A stretch of DNA of 64,000 bases from Ixodes scapularis (taxonomy: Eukaryota > Arthropoda > Arachnida > Ixodida > Ixodidae). The stretch spans positions 90,221,888 through 90,285,887 of the forward strand of contig NW_024609846.1 of assembly GCF_016920785.2 (NCBI RefSeq), read 5' to 3'. Position numbers and translations under genes: made by a program. Shown here piece after piece: positions 45,180 through 56,699 of the stretch. Below the pieces are notes generated by a model that was given only the letters and a program-made list of their open reading frames with translations, had not been told where the DNA came from and did not search any database. Positions within the stretch are counted from its first letter, which is position 1, and every line of letters starts with the position of its first letter.

Positions 45180-48100
45180 CCCGCTAAAATCAGTCCTGAA
45201 CGCCAATAGGCAACCCTTCCATCGCTTACCCGAAAAACACTAAGCCTCTTAGAAGCTCACCTAGTCCGAAACAGCGCCGTAGGTTTTGAACGTAGTAGTG
45301 AATTAAAATTGGGGCACACTATTTTAAAGTTCATGCTTGCATGTTTAAACGCGAGGCTGGCATATGGCACGGTACAACCGATTTTCGGCCGCCATATTTG
45401 ACGAAAGTGGCGACCCCTGTAGGTCGCTGGAGTCTCAAATAAAGGCGGACTACTTGTGTCGGTTGCAAGGCACGAGCGACGGGAAGCAAAGCTAACCAGA
45501 GGAGGAGATGAGAGCGCGCAGGGACTTCACAGTGTCGAGCCCTGATTGGAAAGATAGTGGGTAGGTGGAAAGGCCAGCTGCATTCCCCGACCTCCCTTCG
45601 TCTTCGAGGCATGTCCTGTCATTCTTAAAGCGCAAGCGCCACTCTAAACACCTGGGACGACCCATGGCTTTTTCGCAATAAGTCTGCCGACCCTTTGCAA
45701 GGTCTCTGTTCTAGATTTGCCGAGATTGACGCAGCATTGTAGTCCAGGCTGAAATCGCCGATGTGCTCGCACACAGGGTCACAAGAACTCGTGTAGAGCT
45801 GCTCCAAATGGTCATAAGACGACGGTTTTTGGCATAACGATACGTCAAGATCCCGGCCTTCGACAGCCTGGCACCGTGCCGCATCTGTTTTTACGCAACA
45901 AAAATAGTTTCGGAGCTTTATTCTAGCACCTCGTAGCATATTCCTATTCATAAAACTCGCTGGAGTTATTTCAATCTTTTTAAATTCACCGGTTGGGGGG
46001 TTTTGCTGACAGCACGATTACCGGTACGTGCATCTCCTTTGGAACCCTCTCATAGCCGCTCGCGAGTTCTTGAAAGGCGAGCGTTTCTTCATGCAAAGGG
46101 TGTAAAACCACATATTTAGAAAATGGTGGATAAATAGTTACTAAAACCAGACTGTTCGATTCGGATAGGGGGCTGCGTCTTTCAGTGGATACCATCGCAT
46201 ATGATGCATCGACGGCAATAACCGTTTAGCAAAAGAAATACAAAAAAACGGAGGGTCGGTCGACAAACAATTGCGCCACCGACAGCTTCGGAAAGAGGAA
46301 CGATTTTCTTTTTAGATCAGCAAGTTCGCCTTTCACTGCTGGTAGAAAGTAACCATGACATTTTGCTAAATTCACCACTTGTAGTGACGTCAGCCTCTCA
46401 GTCTAACAGCCATTTGGCGAAACCGGTAAGCGGAACTCAGATGAAATGGGTAGCTTTTATGCTTTTATAGATTTTTGTCACAAAGATATAGACATTATCT
46501 GTGTAGTCGGCGTCATCTTGATTTGTGGCCGTTATTGGGGAAAACATCGTTTTGCCCTGGCCACGCAACTGGAAGGTGTTCAAGATATTATCGCGACCGT
46601 TAATCCTTCTTGTTCTGCCTCTCCTATAACATTTTACTTGTTCCAAGCTAGAACGTCTTGCTTTTCTTTTTTTTCGTCGCCTATACGTGATGTGCGAACT
46701 ACGTAACTGGGAACGAGGGTAAACAGAGACTGTAAACAGACTGCTTTAAGTTGAGCGTATCGCTGGAGCACTCTAGCTCGACGAGCGTTATTTACAAAAA
46801 CGTCCTGGAGTTTACGCTAGTATGACATCAGCAGATCTCCTTTCTTGATATGAAATAAGTGGCCCTCAATTGCAAGACAAGATTCTTCATAGGGAAACTA
46901 GATACTGAGCTGACGACGAAATAACACGTAAGTTGTGCTTAAACTATAGGTGAGTGCAAGGTGACAACAATGTCTAGCAGCAATCGTAACTTGAATATAC
47001 CTCATTTAACGTAAGTGATAATTCAAAAAAAAAAAAAGAGAAAAAATCATGTTTCAACAGCATCTTCCATACAGGAATTAATCACAATTGCAGTCATTGA
47101 TTGGTGCAAGCCGTTTGAGAAAACTTTTAGAGCAGCCAAAAATCTATATTCAAGCAGCAAAAAAAAAGATATATTTTGGAGCACGAGCATACTTTTCATT
47201 TTCATTAATTTCCCGGCGAACACGGCATTGAGATTTGTGTTTTGGCTTGTCCAACTAAAAGGTTACTTTTACCTCTCTGCAACATCTTAGCATTCATTAC
47301 AGATCATATTAGAAATGCAGATACAATTTAATTACGTTCATGTCTGAGATCTTAGATGTAGAAATTTGGTTGAAGCAAAGTCAGCATCTGGAAGATATGC
47401 CTTAAAAGCGTCGCTGAACTCGTTACCGTTTTTCCCAAGCTTTCATTCCACGCAAAAGTTAATTTAGTTACAACCAAAACTTCACTGACTTGCCCACGAA
47501 CAGTTGGAAGCATATTGAGAGGTCTCAACAAAACTTAAAAATTCGAACTATAGTACAGCTCTGCTAAATCACATCTGTTTGATTCATTAATTTTACCCCA
47601 ATACCAAAGTTCGAAGAATCTTTCCCTAAATCTTAGATTACAAAAAAAAAAACAAAAAAAAACACTACCAATGATGCACGCGATTATACAGGATGTCGCA
47701 GTCTATCGTTGACTAACCCGAGTTATATTTATAAAAAATTACGGCAAGGTAGATGTCACATCGGCATTCACCAAATTTTATTTACATATTTACTTTTTCT
47801 TATAAGTATCTAATTTAAGGTTGGCTCCAATCCACCTTGGAGGAATGGTTTTCCCTTAACACGACGCTGCACTGTGGAGAAGCGACATAAGCAGACTCGC
47901 CATGTCAACTCCGTGGCCTGCAGCGCACCAGTGTGGGGTGAGAAGCACACTCAAAGGAGCTCATTAAGCCACCTGAACAGCAGGAATAAAAAATTACCCG
48001 AAACAACTGAGTACAGAGTCATGTCGGATACAGAGATAAAATTAAATCGTAAGTAATTCTAAGTGATAACCGAAAGTTCTGAAAATAAGTTTACTGTAAC

Positions 48101-48450
48101 AACCGGGCAATTTTGCGACGTTTGAACTGTTTAGTTTCCGTATTGATGATGGAATTGAGCGATAGACGCAATGTTTCTTGCTCCTCACATTTTTGTGAAA
48201 TGTAGCAGGATGTGGCAGGGTAGGCACTTTAGCGCCAGTGGCACAGGAACACGTTACTGCAATAGAAAAATAACTTGGCCCCCTCCATTTGCCAATGAGC
48301 TCTATAGAACACTGAAAAATATCGAACGGCGTACCGTATTTCGCAGTGGAAAGCCATTGCAATGCACCCTGTCCACGCGCCATCAAAAGCTCAACAGGCA
48401 GAGGTGGCAGCACGCCAAAGGTGACCATTGAAAGACAAACCTCCATCATT
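45180..48450. other. No gene seen; AT-rich from 46.7 kb
   Basis: Scattered 60-135-codon frames with no domain. A GATTGGAAAGATAGTGGGTA piece at 45545 resembles family B. A TACAGGATGTCGCAGTCTAT at 47687 resembles a Tc1-type tip without a partner. Confidence 0.5.
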
Positions 48451-48452
48451 TT

Positions 48453-48887
48453 GTGGGAAACCTACATTCGCTTCTTCTGAGCCTATTGGACCTCCACGCA
48501 ACCAAGAAAGCAATGCTGCGAGTAACGTCGGGGGAAAATCTGAAAGCGGATGGGCTCGTCGCCTCCGACCCCCCAAATACTCGTCCACGGTGTGAGTTGT
48601 CCACAATAACGAGACAACGACGAATGTATTTACCCGATTCGTCGCCGAAAGCTATACGAGAGTTTGAGTATATCATTCCGGTACTGCCGATCACGTTACG
48701 ATGCATGCGGAAAGGGGCAGTATCGGGTATCGTTATCGGAGTCGTCATGGGAACGATAACTCTACTATCGGGGCTCGTGGTGACAACACGTGGGAGTATA
48801 CAGTTGCCACTGGATTGGTCGGCGGATCTTGCTCGAAGTTCAGCACGCTGTGCTGAGGCAACACCGCCTACCGAATCCTGTGAATAG
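48453..48887 (+). CDS. Doubtful 144-codon open frame with one hydrophobic segment
   Basis: A methionine-started frame whose only feature is a hydrophobic stretch near residues 89-110 (GIVIGVVMGTITLLSGLVV), which could span a membrane. There is no homology I recognise and no splice or promoter evidence. A chance frame is at least as likely. A second frame that ends at 49041 has an acidic tail (GHEDQPNDDEALLSYLCL), with an AATAAAA-type poly-A signal about 105 bp beyond, so a terminal exon here is conceivable. Confidence 0.2.
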   Translation: MGNLHSLLLSLLDLHATKKAMLRVTSGENLKADGLVASDPPNTRPRCELSTITRQRRMYLPDSSPKAIREFEYIIPVLPITLRCMRKGAVSGIVIGVVMGTITLLSGLVVTTRGSIQLPLDWSADLARSSARCAEATPPTESCE

Positions 48888-49369
48888 CCTCGTCGACCTC
48901 CCCGTCACGTCGTCGCACCAGGATGGTGCCAGCTCGGCAGTTGGACCCGAGCCCGACATTCGGGCGTCTTTCGCCGCTTCCAGTGGACACGAGGACCAGC
49001 CAAACGATGACGAGGCGCTTCTGTCCTATCTGTGTCTGTGATCGATATCACTGTGATGACGTCAAAATGCCCAGTGCGGACTCGATTATTCTATAGTCGT
49101 TTTCTGTTTCTAGTCGTTCTCGGTCACAGTGTGCGGGACGAAAAAATAATAAAACATTTGAACCTGGAATATGCGAGAAAATATAGGTGAGGCAAAAGAA
49201 GAATGTGTGAAAGTCACGCATTTTTCGTAAACACCTTCCAGCGGCGTGGAGAGATCAAAACGATGTTTTACGGCATACTAGATATGACGACATTCGAGAT
49301 GGCGGCGCCCTCGTGAAAAAGGTATACAGGGGGCCATAGCTGTGTGGGCGAATGCAGAGCGCGTGCTGA

Positions 49370-49955
49370 TGTCGAGCTTCCAGGGTTCTTTTGCAACGTG
49401 CATTCCACACCATCAGATCGCCAGTCTTAGCAGCTTATTAATGTGAGCTCGTTCTGAGCATGCCCTGTAAACATCGCCCTGAAATATGGCGTCCTATAAA
49501 TATATACCTTTCCAAAAAGAAAAAAAGAAAGAAAGAGTGCCTGGCCGGTTTCATTTTCAGCGTTTGAGCGTATGGCGCGTGAATTGTTCGCTTTGCGAAG
49601 CGACGAACATGCGCGTGCAGGACTGAGGAGATCGCACGCTGGGCTGAGGACTTGCAAATATTGGAATCGTGTATAGTTCGTTCCATACCTAGTATGCAAC
49701 GCTGTCGAAGCTACAGGCGCGAGTGCGTGGCTTCATCTATGGTTTCGTTTGCGCGGGAACGCGTGCAAATCATCAGCGGGATCAACCCCCTTTCTCGCGC
49801 CAGCAGCTTTGACAGCGTCGTACACTAAATATGAAACAGAGCTGGCGATGAGCTTCCACCACGCTTCCGCCGCGAGCATTGCACACCATTAAGAATGTAG
49901 TTCTTCTGAGAAGTGGGGGCTCGTTCCGAACATGCGTTGTGAACACCGCATTCAA
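49370..49955. mobile_element. Direct repeats flanking a foldback
   Basis: GAGCTCGTTCTGAGCATGCC (about 49442) is repeated as GGCTCGTTCCGAACATGCG (about 49918), each preceded by GCACACCAT-like sequence. Between them, arms CGCTGTCGAAGCTACAGGCG (about 49701) and GCCAGCAGCTTTGACAGCG (about 49799) fold back. A related arm (GACGCTGTCGGAGCTGGTGG) occurs at 52091. Confidence 0.65.
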
Positions 49956-50301
49956 ATACGGCGCCCGGTGGTGTTCCGGAGAGTACTATACACGTTTGCA
50001 AGCATGGCGTCCCGACTGGCGCCCAATGCGTTAAAGCACATGCAGCATGAGCGTGAAAGTGGCTTGGGCAGGCCCGCAACTTCAAGTACTTCCTCGCACG
50101 ATCAGGGACATGGCGGCGGTGAGGTGCCCCGTTTGCAATCGTCTATGATTGACCGAGGCAACAGAAAACAATGTTAACCGCCACTTTCGCTAGCACGTCA
50201 GTGATGCTGACTCAACGCGAGTGTTGCGTCATCATCCGGTCCAGAGTATTTACGTTTTATGAAGGGGACGAAGTGGGCTCGCGGACCTTGCCTCATCTCG
50301 T

Positions 50302-50796
50302 TCACTGTTTCCCAAACTGTGGGTCGTGGCCCCAAGAGGGGTCGAGACATATTCAAAACGGGGGGTTGCAAGGTGGCTCTCCAACGTAAAAAAGAAAAAA
50401 AATATGCAGTAGTTTTTTGTTGTTGTTGTTTCTTTTTTGTGGCATTAAAGAAAACGAAGTACAGATTGGAGTTAAACATCGAGCCAGAATTGAGAGTTAC
50501 GGCGTCTGAACCCCGCTTTCGTTTTGAGAAACTGCGCACCAACAAACAAGCTCACTTCGAATGCCATTAGGAACGGTCATTCCTAATGGCATTCGTTATA
50601 TTTTTTATGGTTTTTTAGCCAAAATGATTCCCTCCGACTGTTTAAACCGAAAAATAAAATTACAGCATCCTTTTTGCGTCTTGCTGTTCATGCGCTGAAA
50701 TCGAAACGCTTCTGGCATCGCAAAAAACGGGGGCGGGGGTCGCTACGCGGTATTCATTTTTTGGTCCATCGCACGGTTGCAGAGTTTGAAAAGCAC
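50302..50796. mobile_element. hAT-like non-autonomous element
   Basis: The left end CACTGTTTCCCAAACTGTGG resembles the CAGTGTTTCCCAAAC class of hAT ends. The right end TGCAGAGTTTGAAAAGCACTG is its imperfect complement. I find no matching 8-bp TSD, so the boundaries are tentative. Confidence 0.6.
50558..50595. repeat. Perfect 16-bp hairpin
   Basis: CGAATGCCATTAGGAA, six nt, TTCCTAATGGCATTCG, inside the hAT-like element. Confidence 0.95.
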
Positions 50797-50801
50797 TGAT
50801 A

Positions 50802-51069
50802 TATACTTCGTTCCAGCTTAGGTCCGAGCGCGGCCGATGTTATGAGCCGAAGGAATAATCAAACAGCGAAAGAGATACAATGTTCATGGCGTATTTTCTG
50901 CAGTTGATAGGATCAGCCGGTTTTCGCCGTTTCTCTGTGCGTGCTCCTCCGCCGGCTAGTCCTATCAAGCGCAGAAAGCACACCATGACATTGCGCTTTT
51001 TGCGCTGTTTGATTGGCCCTTCGGCTCATAACATCGGCCGCGCTCGGATCTAAAGTGAAGCGAAGTATA
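50802..51069. mobile_element. 268-bp foldback element
   Basis: TATACTTCGTTCCAGCTTAG and CGAGCGCGGCCGATGTTATG at the left face CATAACATCGGCCGCGCTCG and AGCGAAGTATA at the right. The interior GTTGATAGGATCAGCCGG / CCGGCTAGTCCTATCAAG also pairs. It directly follows the hAT-like element. Confidence 0.88.
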
Positions 51070-51224
51070 GATGATGTGATCTGAGGTATCTCTTTTAATG
51101 TGCCCGCCTTTTACCAGTTTCTAATATCTATCGAAAAACACCGATAAGCGTTAGTTTAATACGTGTTTGACAGACCGGTGAAATGAAAAGAAACACCCAA
51201 AAAATATACGAAAAAAAAAAAAAC

Positions 51225-51450
51225 AGTGAGTGGGCGGGCGAGCTAATGATATTAAATCATAATATAACACCTGAGACTGCGCTGCGTAAAAATTGAGACT
51301 TTCATATTGAGGAAAAAGAAAACAGCAGCACTACTTGACAGCCGAGTTTGAGAAGTTCTCTTACTGTTGTCTTTTAATTCAACCCAAGTTTCTCAATTTT
51401 TTTCGCACCACAGTCTCATGTGTTGAATTACGATTACCGAAAATATCATT
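51225..51450. mobile_element. Family C repeat, copy 3
   Basis: GGGCGAGCTAATGATATTAA, TTTTTTTCGCACCACAGTCT and CATGTGTTGAATTACGATTA parallel copy 2. The internal CTACTTGACA/TTGTCTTTT boxes are shared. Confidence 0.7.
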
Positions 51451-52730
51451 TATGATTTGGGGTCAAATAATATATAATTTATTTATCATTTATTGGTTTG
51501 AATACCCACAAGACACAGGCAGCGTTACAAGGGGGGTGTCATTACCGAAATTAATGAAAACAATTAATTAGAAATGCAATGTTAAAAACAAAAAAGAAGA
51601 AACATAACATTAGTAGAGTTAAATTTAAAAAGAAAACTAGCGATCTTGTTAAGTATTACGCCAGAGTTGTTAGGAGTGTGGACACTGGTTACGATAGGAA
51701 CGCTTCCTCGACAACATGCAACCAAAAAGACTGAATCAATCCAATAGTTTATATTCCTGCCCCGCACTTTCACATGCAGTCGTGTTCTTCGCGTCACTTC
51801 ATTTTCGCCCAGCTTATGCGTTGCAGTCGCGCCCGCGCGCAGAGTGAACAACAATAAACGTAAAAGCCAGTTTCTTAGACCCAAGCTTGTCAGAAACAGA
51901 CGCTGGAAGTCGAGAAACATTCATACGTGCCATCGCCACGAAGAAATACCAGAGCACGAATCCCGCGGAAAATCAGCAAATGCGGCGAACCACAGAATTC
52001 GGAGTGCTCGCCGCGGGGCCCTGTCTTCGAGTATAAAACGTGTCGCGCAATTCCCGACCGTCTTCCGTACTCCGTTTCATACTTAGCGTACGACGCTGTC
52101 GGAGCTGGTGGCGCGAGCGCATGGCTTCCAGCCGTAGTCAGTGACAGGAAGAAAATGGCAGAGCATTTCTCTCCGACGGGCCCGGTCTCCAGGGCGCGCT
52201 CGTTGCCTTCCACCGTGCTTTGGGTGCGCGGGCACGTTCGAAAGCTGACGAGACGCCGAAGCGTTATTAAAGGCATAGGAAGCTATCGCTGGATAACGAA
52301 CACCCGTGGGATCTTCCTGCCGTTCATATTCTGTCACCGATGACAGGCCGTTCCAGAAAAGGGCGGTAAGGCGGTGCCAGCTTTCAGCGTTCGTGCGTAT
52401 ACTTTGACGTTGTGGTTAGCCTTTGACTCCGCTCTGACTTAAAACGAACTATATAGAAGAGAGCTAGGCCAAAGAGCTGAATTTCCGACATCCCAAGTGC
52501 TGTGTCGGCATTCGACGGGGATCGTCACTCAGGGAACACGAGTCGGCGCCCCGCGTTGACCTGTGTGGGCTGCGCGGGAAATCCAGCACTATGACCTTGC
52601 TGTCCGGGAGGGTGTTAGCAGCACGTGTACATCCGCGGACAGTACAAGCTGGAACGACCGAACGACGACCAAACGTTACCGGCGGTACTACTGCCCCGAC
52701 GCGAGAAGCTGAACAACGCGGTAACGGGCT
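51451..52730. other. No gene seen
   Basis: Overlapping frames on both strands at 51890-52343 (128 and 138 codons) have no domain. GACCGTTCCAGAAA-like sequence near 52348 recurs at 42296. Confidence 0.5.
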
Positions 52731-52732
52731 TA

Positions 52733-52862
52733 GAGTTCGGTAGAAACTCGTCCCACCTCTTTCCACTTAAGAAGAAGGGAAAGGAGGTTGCCTCCTCTCT
52801 AGCGTCTGCTCCGCTAAAGTGGAAAGAGTTGGGAGCAGCTTCCCCCAAACTCTTAACCTGTC
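52733..52862. mobile_element. ~130-bp foldback MITE
   Basis: ACTCGTCCCACCTCTTTCCA at the left is inverted as TGGAAAGAGTTGGGAGCAGC at the right, with CTTAGAGTTCGG/CCCAAACTCTTA outside. Related to family L's extension at 34.42 kb. Confidence 0.8.
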
Positions 52863-53366
52863 AGCAACTGTGGAAACTATACTCGTTATCACCTCAAAAA
52901 TCGTAGTGAAAAAAAAAAAAAAGGAAAAAAGTCTGGCTGTTTGCAGAACGTTACTAATTTCATTTTTGTGTGTCCAATTAACATATGTGCAGGTTCATCT
53001 TAGGTTAGCTTTACGTTATTTTATCAAGACGCGTACGCGTTTCACACGCTAAAAGTATCGTGTTCTTCTTCCATGACCGAACCTTGTAAGAACTACTTCG
53101 TGCAGCGCATAAATATTGAGCAAAACCTCCCCCCTTATATTGTTTTATGTGACAACGGCTATAGGAAAGATAGAAGTGGCCTCCCCGCTCTCGTCTGCAT
53201 GCTATGTCTGGTTGGTTGTCTAGCTGCTCGCGTCGGGGCAACGCCGTCCTCTGGTTATCGCGCGTTCGTTCCAGCCTGCATTGTCCCCGACTGTGCACCT
53301 CCCAGCGGGTAGCACAATGGGTGAAAGAGATGTCGTTCGACTCGGAAGACACAATACTGTGGTACG

Positions 53367-53576
53367 GACCGAGTAGACGGCGGGCGTGGGCGGAGGCGAG
53401 GCGCCCTGCAGCGAAGCCAGTCGGTCCACCTTGGTCCTCCAGGGCTGGACGTCGGGCCGCGCGGCCGAGTAGGCCGCCGGCGGGGACACGCACTGCCGGA
53501 AGGCGCCGGCGCCACCTCCCAGGTGGTGCGGGTGGTGGGCCCCGCCGCCCGGCTGCAGCTCCAGGCACGAGTGCAT
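53367..53576 (-). CDS. Candidate first coding exon (unrecognised protein)
   Basis: On the minus strand an in-frame TGA is followed nine codons later by ATG (53576) and then about 70 codons. Their composition looks protein-like: MHSCLELQPGGG, a His/Gly run, FRQCVSPPAAYSAA, and PWRTKVDRLASLQGASPPP. The frame could end at a weak donor (TCG then GTCCGT, near 53366). No promoter element is identified, and GC-rich DNA here keeps other frames open too. It is on the same strand as, and upstream of, the secure exon at 17.3 kb. One gene with a ~36-kb intron is possible but untested. Confidence 0.35.
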
Positions 53577-54890
53577 CGGGCAGCCGCGGGGAGACCACTC
53601 GGCTCAGAGCTCCGCACGAGCCCGCATCCGTGCGTGCACTGCTGCTGATGTCACTCGGCGGACAAGAAACACCGGCTCGCGAAGACGAGCCTCACCAGCG
53701 GTCACGTGATCCTAGTCACCTCTAGCGCTGTCACAGTCGGTGGCGAAAAAACACTGGTCACGTTTCTACGTGGACGAGATTACGAGCGCTCACGTGATCG
53801 TTGCCAGCTCTGCGCTGTCACCGTCGGTGTCTCGGTGTTCGAACTCGGTCCGAAAAAAGGGACGCGTATCCGGCGTTGGATCTTGTTGGAGGGTAGAGAT
53901 GAATCCCCTCGGTGTGGTCCAAGGTGGCTGCGGGTCTGTTGGAATGAGCACCTTCGGGATGTTGGCTCGCTGTCGTACCGTCGGGATTTTTGTTAGTTTA
54001 GCGGTTGCCGAGCAGAAGTTCGGAAGGGCGGTTTAGTCCGTGGCAAGCCTCGGGTTCTCGGGCGTCAATCACGACTACGTCGATTCCCCGGAACTTCTCC
54101 GAACAATCCGGGAACACCTCGCGAACTTCACACGGGACAGGTCAATGTCGGCGCTTTAGGTGGAGCGCTAACTTAGGGCAAAAATGTTGCACACGTAAAA
54201 ACGTCGGACAGCCAACTCGTCTTCAACAGCGGCATTCGCCTAGTTCCGTGGAGAGAAGACGTGGTAACCGACGAGAAATCGCAAAAGCTGCCGTCTTTTC
54301 AATCCGGCTGTTCGAACGGCGCGGCTGTCCGTCGAAGCACGTGGCGCGAGCGGCGAATCCTCGCCCAGGGCGCGGATTCGAACCCCGGAGAGCCCGGGGA
54401 GCGAACGCTGGCAGGGCGACGCACTCGACGCAAGCGCGCGGGCGCGCGCTCTCCGCCGATCGCGGCGACCGCATCTGAAAGCCCGCTCGCAAGGCTCGGA
54501 GGAGCCGCCGAGTCGGACGCGACGCCATGCGCTCCGGCGGCAACTGCCCCCTCTCCCGCGGAAAGCACGTGGTGGGGGCCGCTCCCCCCCTCCCTCTCTC
54601 CAGAGCGGCGCCCGGCGGGGTTGCTGCCAAGCCTGGAGCCCCGAAAGAGAGGGTTGCCAGCTCCGGTTGGCCCGCGGTCCGGACCGGAGGCGGGCCCCGG
54701 GTCCCCCTTCGCTAGGTGCGTCCCGCTCGGGGGGCACCTGGCGCCGTCCGAAGACGGGACGCTGCGGCCCGCTGGGGCGGGAACGCTACCGGCCGCACCG
54801 ATTCGATCGTAGGCGAGACGCACGCCGCAATCAAAGCGGAAGACGCGCCGACGGCGCTGCCGACTTTTTTCCCGCCCTAAAGCCGCGCTC
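53395..54890. promoter_or_regulatory. CpG-rich block
   Basis: The densest CG region of the window (54340-54890). Frames of 157-197 codons overlap in both directions for this reason. The block could contain a promoter for the candidate minus-strand exon. Confidence 0.4.
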
Positions 54891-54899
54891 ACACTGCGA

Positions 54900-55687
54900 C
54901 TGCAGCATAGTCTCTAGACATAGCCTGGGGCGTCCCTGTATGCAGGTCCCATTTGTCATAGAAAAACCGTCTGCAGAAATGTTAGGGGCATACATATGTA
55001 CCAAGCAAGCCTGCTTGCAACATGCTCGGGGCGCAGATATTTTAGGAATCGTGTTTGCAGGCAACAGCGTGACTCTTGTATGACGTACGAGCAGGCCGCG
55101 TGACTGAAGAGACCTAGAAGACAATTTTGAAGGTTCAGTTTGAGGATTGAAGTTTATGTCGGGAGTGTTCCGGGTAACGTCGACGAAGCTGAAGCCCGAA
55201 CTCGCGCTTGCGCGCCGCACAAATTAATTTTAATGATCCAGCAATAATCACGCCGGTACTACGACGACGACAGCCACGCGCCCGAGACGGCGAAAAAAAA
55301 TCAGAGCTTTGAGTCACGTGGACCGTGACGTCAAACGAGGCTCGTCAGGCGATTGGTCCAGGCAAACGAAGTCCGCTCGTGCTAATTTTCAATCGTAAAA
55401 AAAAAACGTTTTTTTTTTTTTTTTTTTTTTTTTTCACAATGAAAATTAGATATTGTGCGTCCGCGAGAAGATTAAACCCTGTTTTTTGCACCGCAAAAAT
55501 AATCTGGACATCGCGGAGAGCTCTGACTCCGTCAGAACAAAGCCCCCGCAGTTCGAGGAAGGCACCAAAGTTTCAGCACCAACCGTTAACTTATTCGGAA
55601 GTTATAAGCGATTTTCTGAAAATTTCCATGGAAAAATGGCGGCCAACAAAGATCTCAAATATGTTTTTTTTTAATCATTAGTTTGCT
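54900..55687. other. No gene seen; part of a family M copy
   Basis: AAAGTTTCAGCACCAACCGT and AAGCGATTTTCTGAAAATT (55568-55625) match the inner part of family M. A 26-T run lies at 55409-55434. Confidence 0.55.
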
Positions 55688-56005
55688 AGGGACACGCGTG
55701 TCAAGAAATAAATTTTACGCGAAAACAAATTTAGAGCAATATTGACAGCGAGAGGTTTATTTGAAATTCTGCGCGCAAAGTCCATGACGTCGCGGAATGA
55801 TCATTCGCTCAACGAGATCCATTCAAACTTTCCACCTCAGCGTGAAGGCGAAGTCGATCCACCTCTTCTCCACGCCGTGCCCGAAATGCCGAGAGAGAAA
55901 ACAAGTGGAAAGGAGGCGACTACCGACAAAATTGAGTCTCGTGCCTTCGATATTGCTCTAAAATATTTTTTCCGCATAAAATTATTTTTTTGACATGCGT
56001 GTCAC
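55688..56005. mobile_element. ~318-bp foldback element
   Basis: GACACGCGTGTCAAGAAATA and TTTAGAGCAATATTGA at the left face TCGATATTGCTCTAAAATA and TTTTTGACATGCGTGTCA at the right. Arms are about 60 bp and AT-rich; the loop is GC-richer and non-coding. Confidence 0.85.
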
Positions 56006-56381
56006 AGCCAGACTTAAAAAATAACATTTTTTTCGTTTTCTTTTTAGGGGCCCTTTAAGCTTTAAACCTTCTTGCGCAACCTCAGGTCGTCAAAAGTGGA
56101 AACCGTTGGAAGTGCTGATGATTTTTTTCTCGTGTAGTGCCCCCCGAAAGTGCTTGGAATCGTAGTCCTCAAAAGTGAAGCAGCAGGCCTCACCCAATAC
56201 CGTGATCCAGTGAAAAAATAATGGAAATTTTTGAGTCTTGAGCAAAACATTCAATCCTACCACTTGTGCATCAAGGCTCAAAATAGAGACGACAAATCTT
56301 CCAACAACTGTGATAAAAAAGAAAAAAGAAAAAGAAAAACAGAATTTTCAAGAGTAATGTTAACGTCAAATAAAATTATTT

Positions 56382-56693
56382 TTAGAGCGCAGCTCCCAGG
56401 CACCAGTTTCCGGCTTGAGCGGCGTCGGCGTGACTGCGCGGTGCATTATGGGAAATGTCCCATAATACAACGCGCGGTGTTCATGACGTCACGAGGGTCC
56501 CCCTCGGTGCATTATGGGACATTTCCCATGATGCAACGCAAGGGGAAGAGGAAAGAGGTGGACGAGGCGGAGGGGAGGGTGAGTAGGGAGGAGAAGGAAC
56601 AGGAGGGACGGGTAGCACGGAGGATGAGGAGGGAGAAGGGGTGTACCCTCCCCTCAGTACCCTCCCTCCTCCTTCTAAAGAGCTGCGCTCTAA
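56382..56693. mobile_element. 312-bp TIR element carrying Staf/ZNF143-like palindromes
   Basis: The ends TTAGAGCGCAGCTC and GAGCTGCGCTCTAA are perfect 14-bp inverted repeats. The left half holds two palindromic boxes (described separately) and the right half is a purine-rich stretch (56537-56640). No protein is encoded. Confidence 0.85.
56437..56540. promoter_or_regulatory. Two palindromic Staf/ZNF143-like boxes
   Basis: Box 1 (56437-56474) is CGCGGTGCATTATGGGA, four nt, TCCCATAATACAACGCG (15 of 17 paired). Box 2 (about 56503-56540) is CGGTGCATTATGGGA, then TCCCATGATGCAACG. Each half resembles the Staf/ZNF143 site (TCCCAnnATGCnnCGCG), so four half-sites occur in about 100 bp. Confidence 0.6.
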
Positions 56694-56699
56694 TTCGGC

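Noticed and set aside
54261..54892. Overlapping frames of 183, 165 and 197 codons on both strands.
   Set aside because: Stop triplets are rare in this CpG-dense DNA. The amino-acid content merely mirrors base composition.
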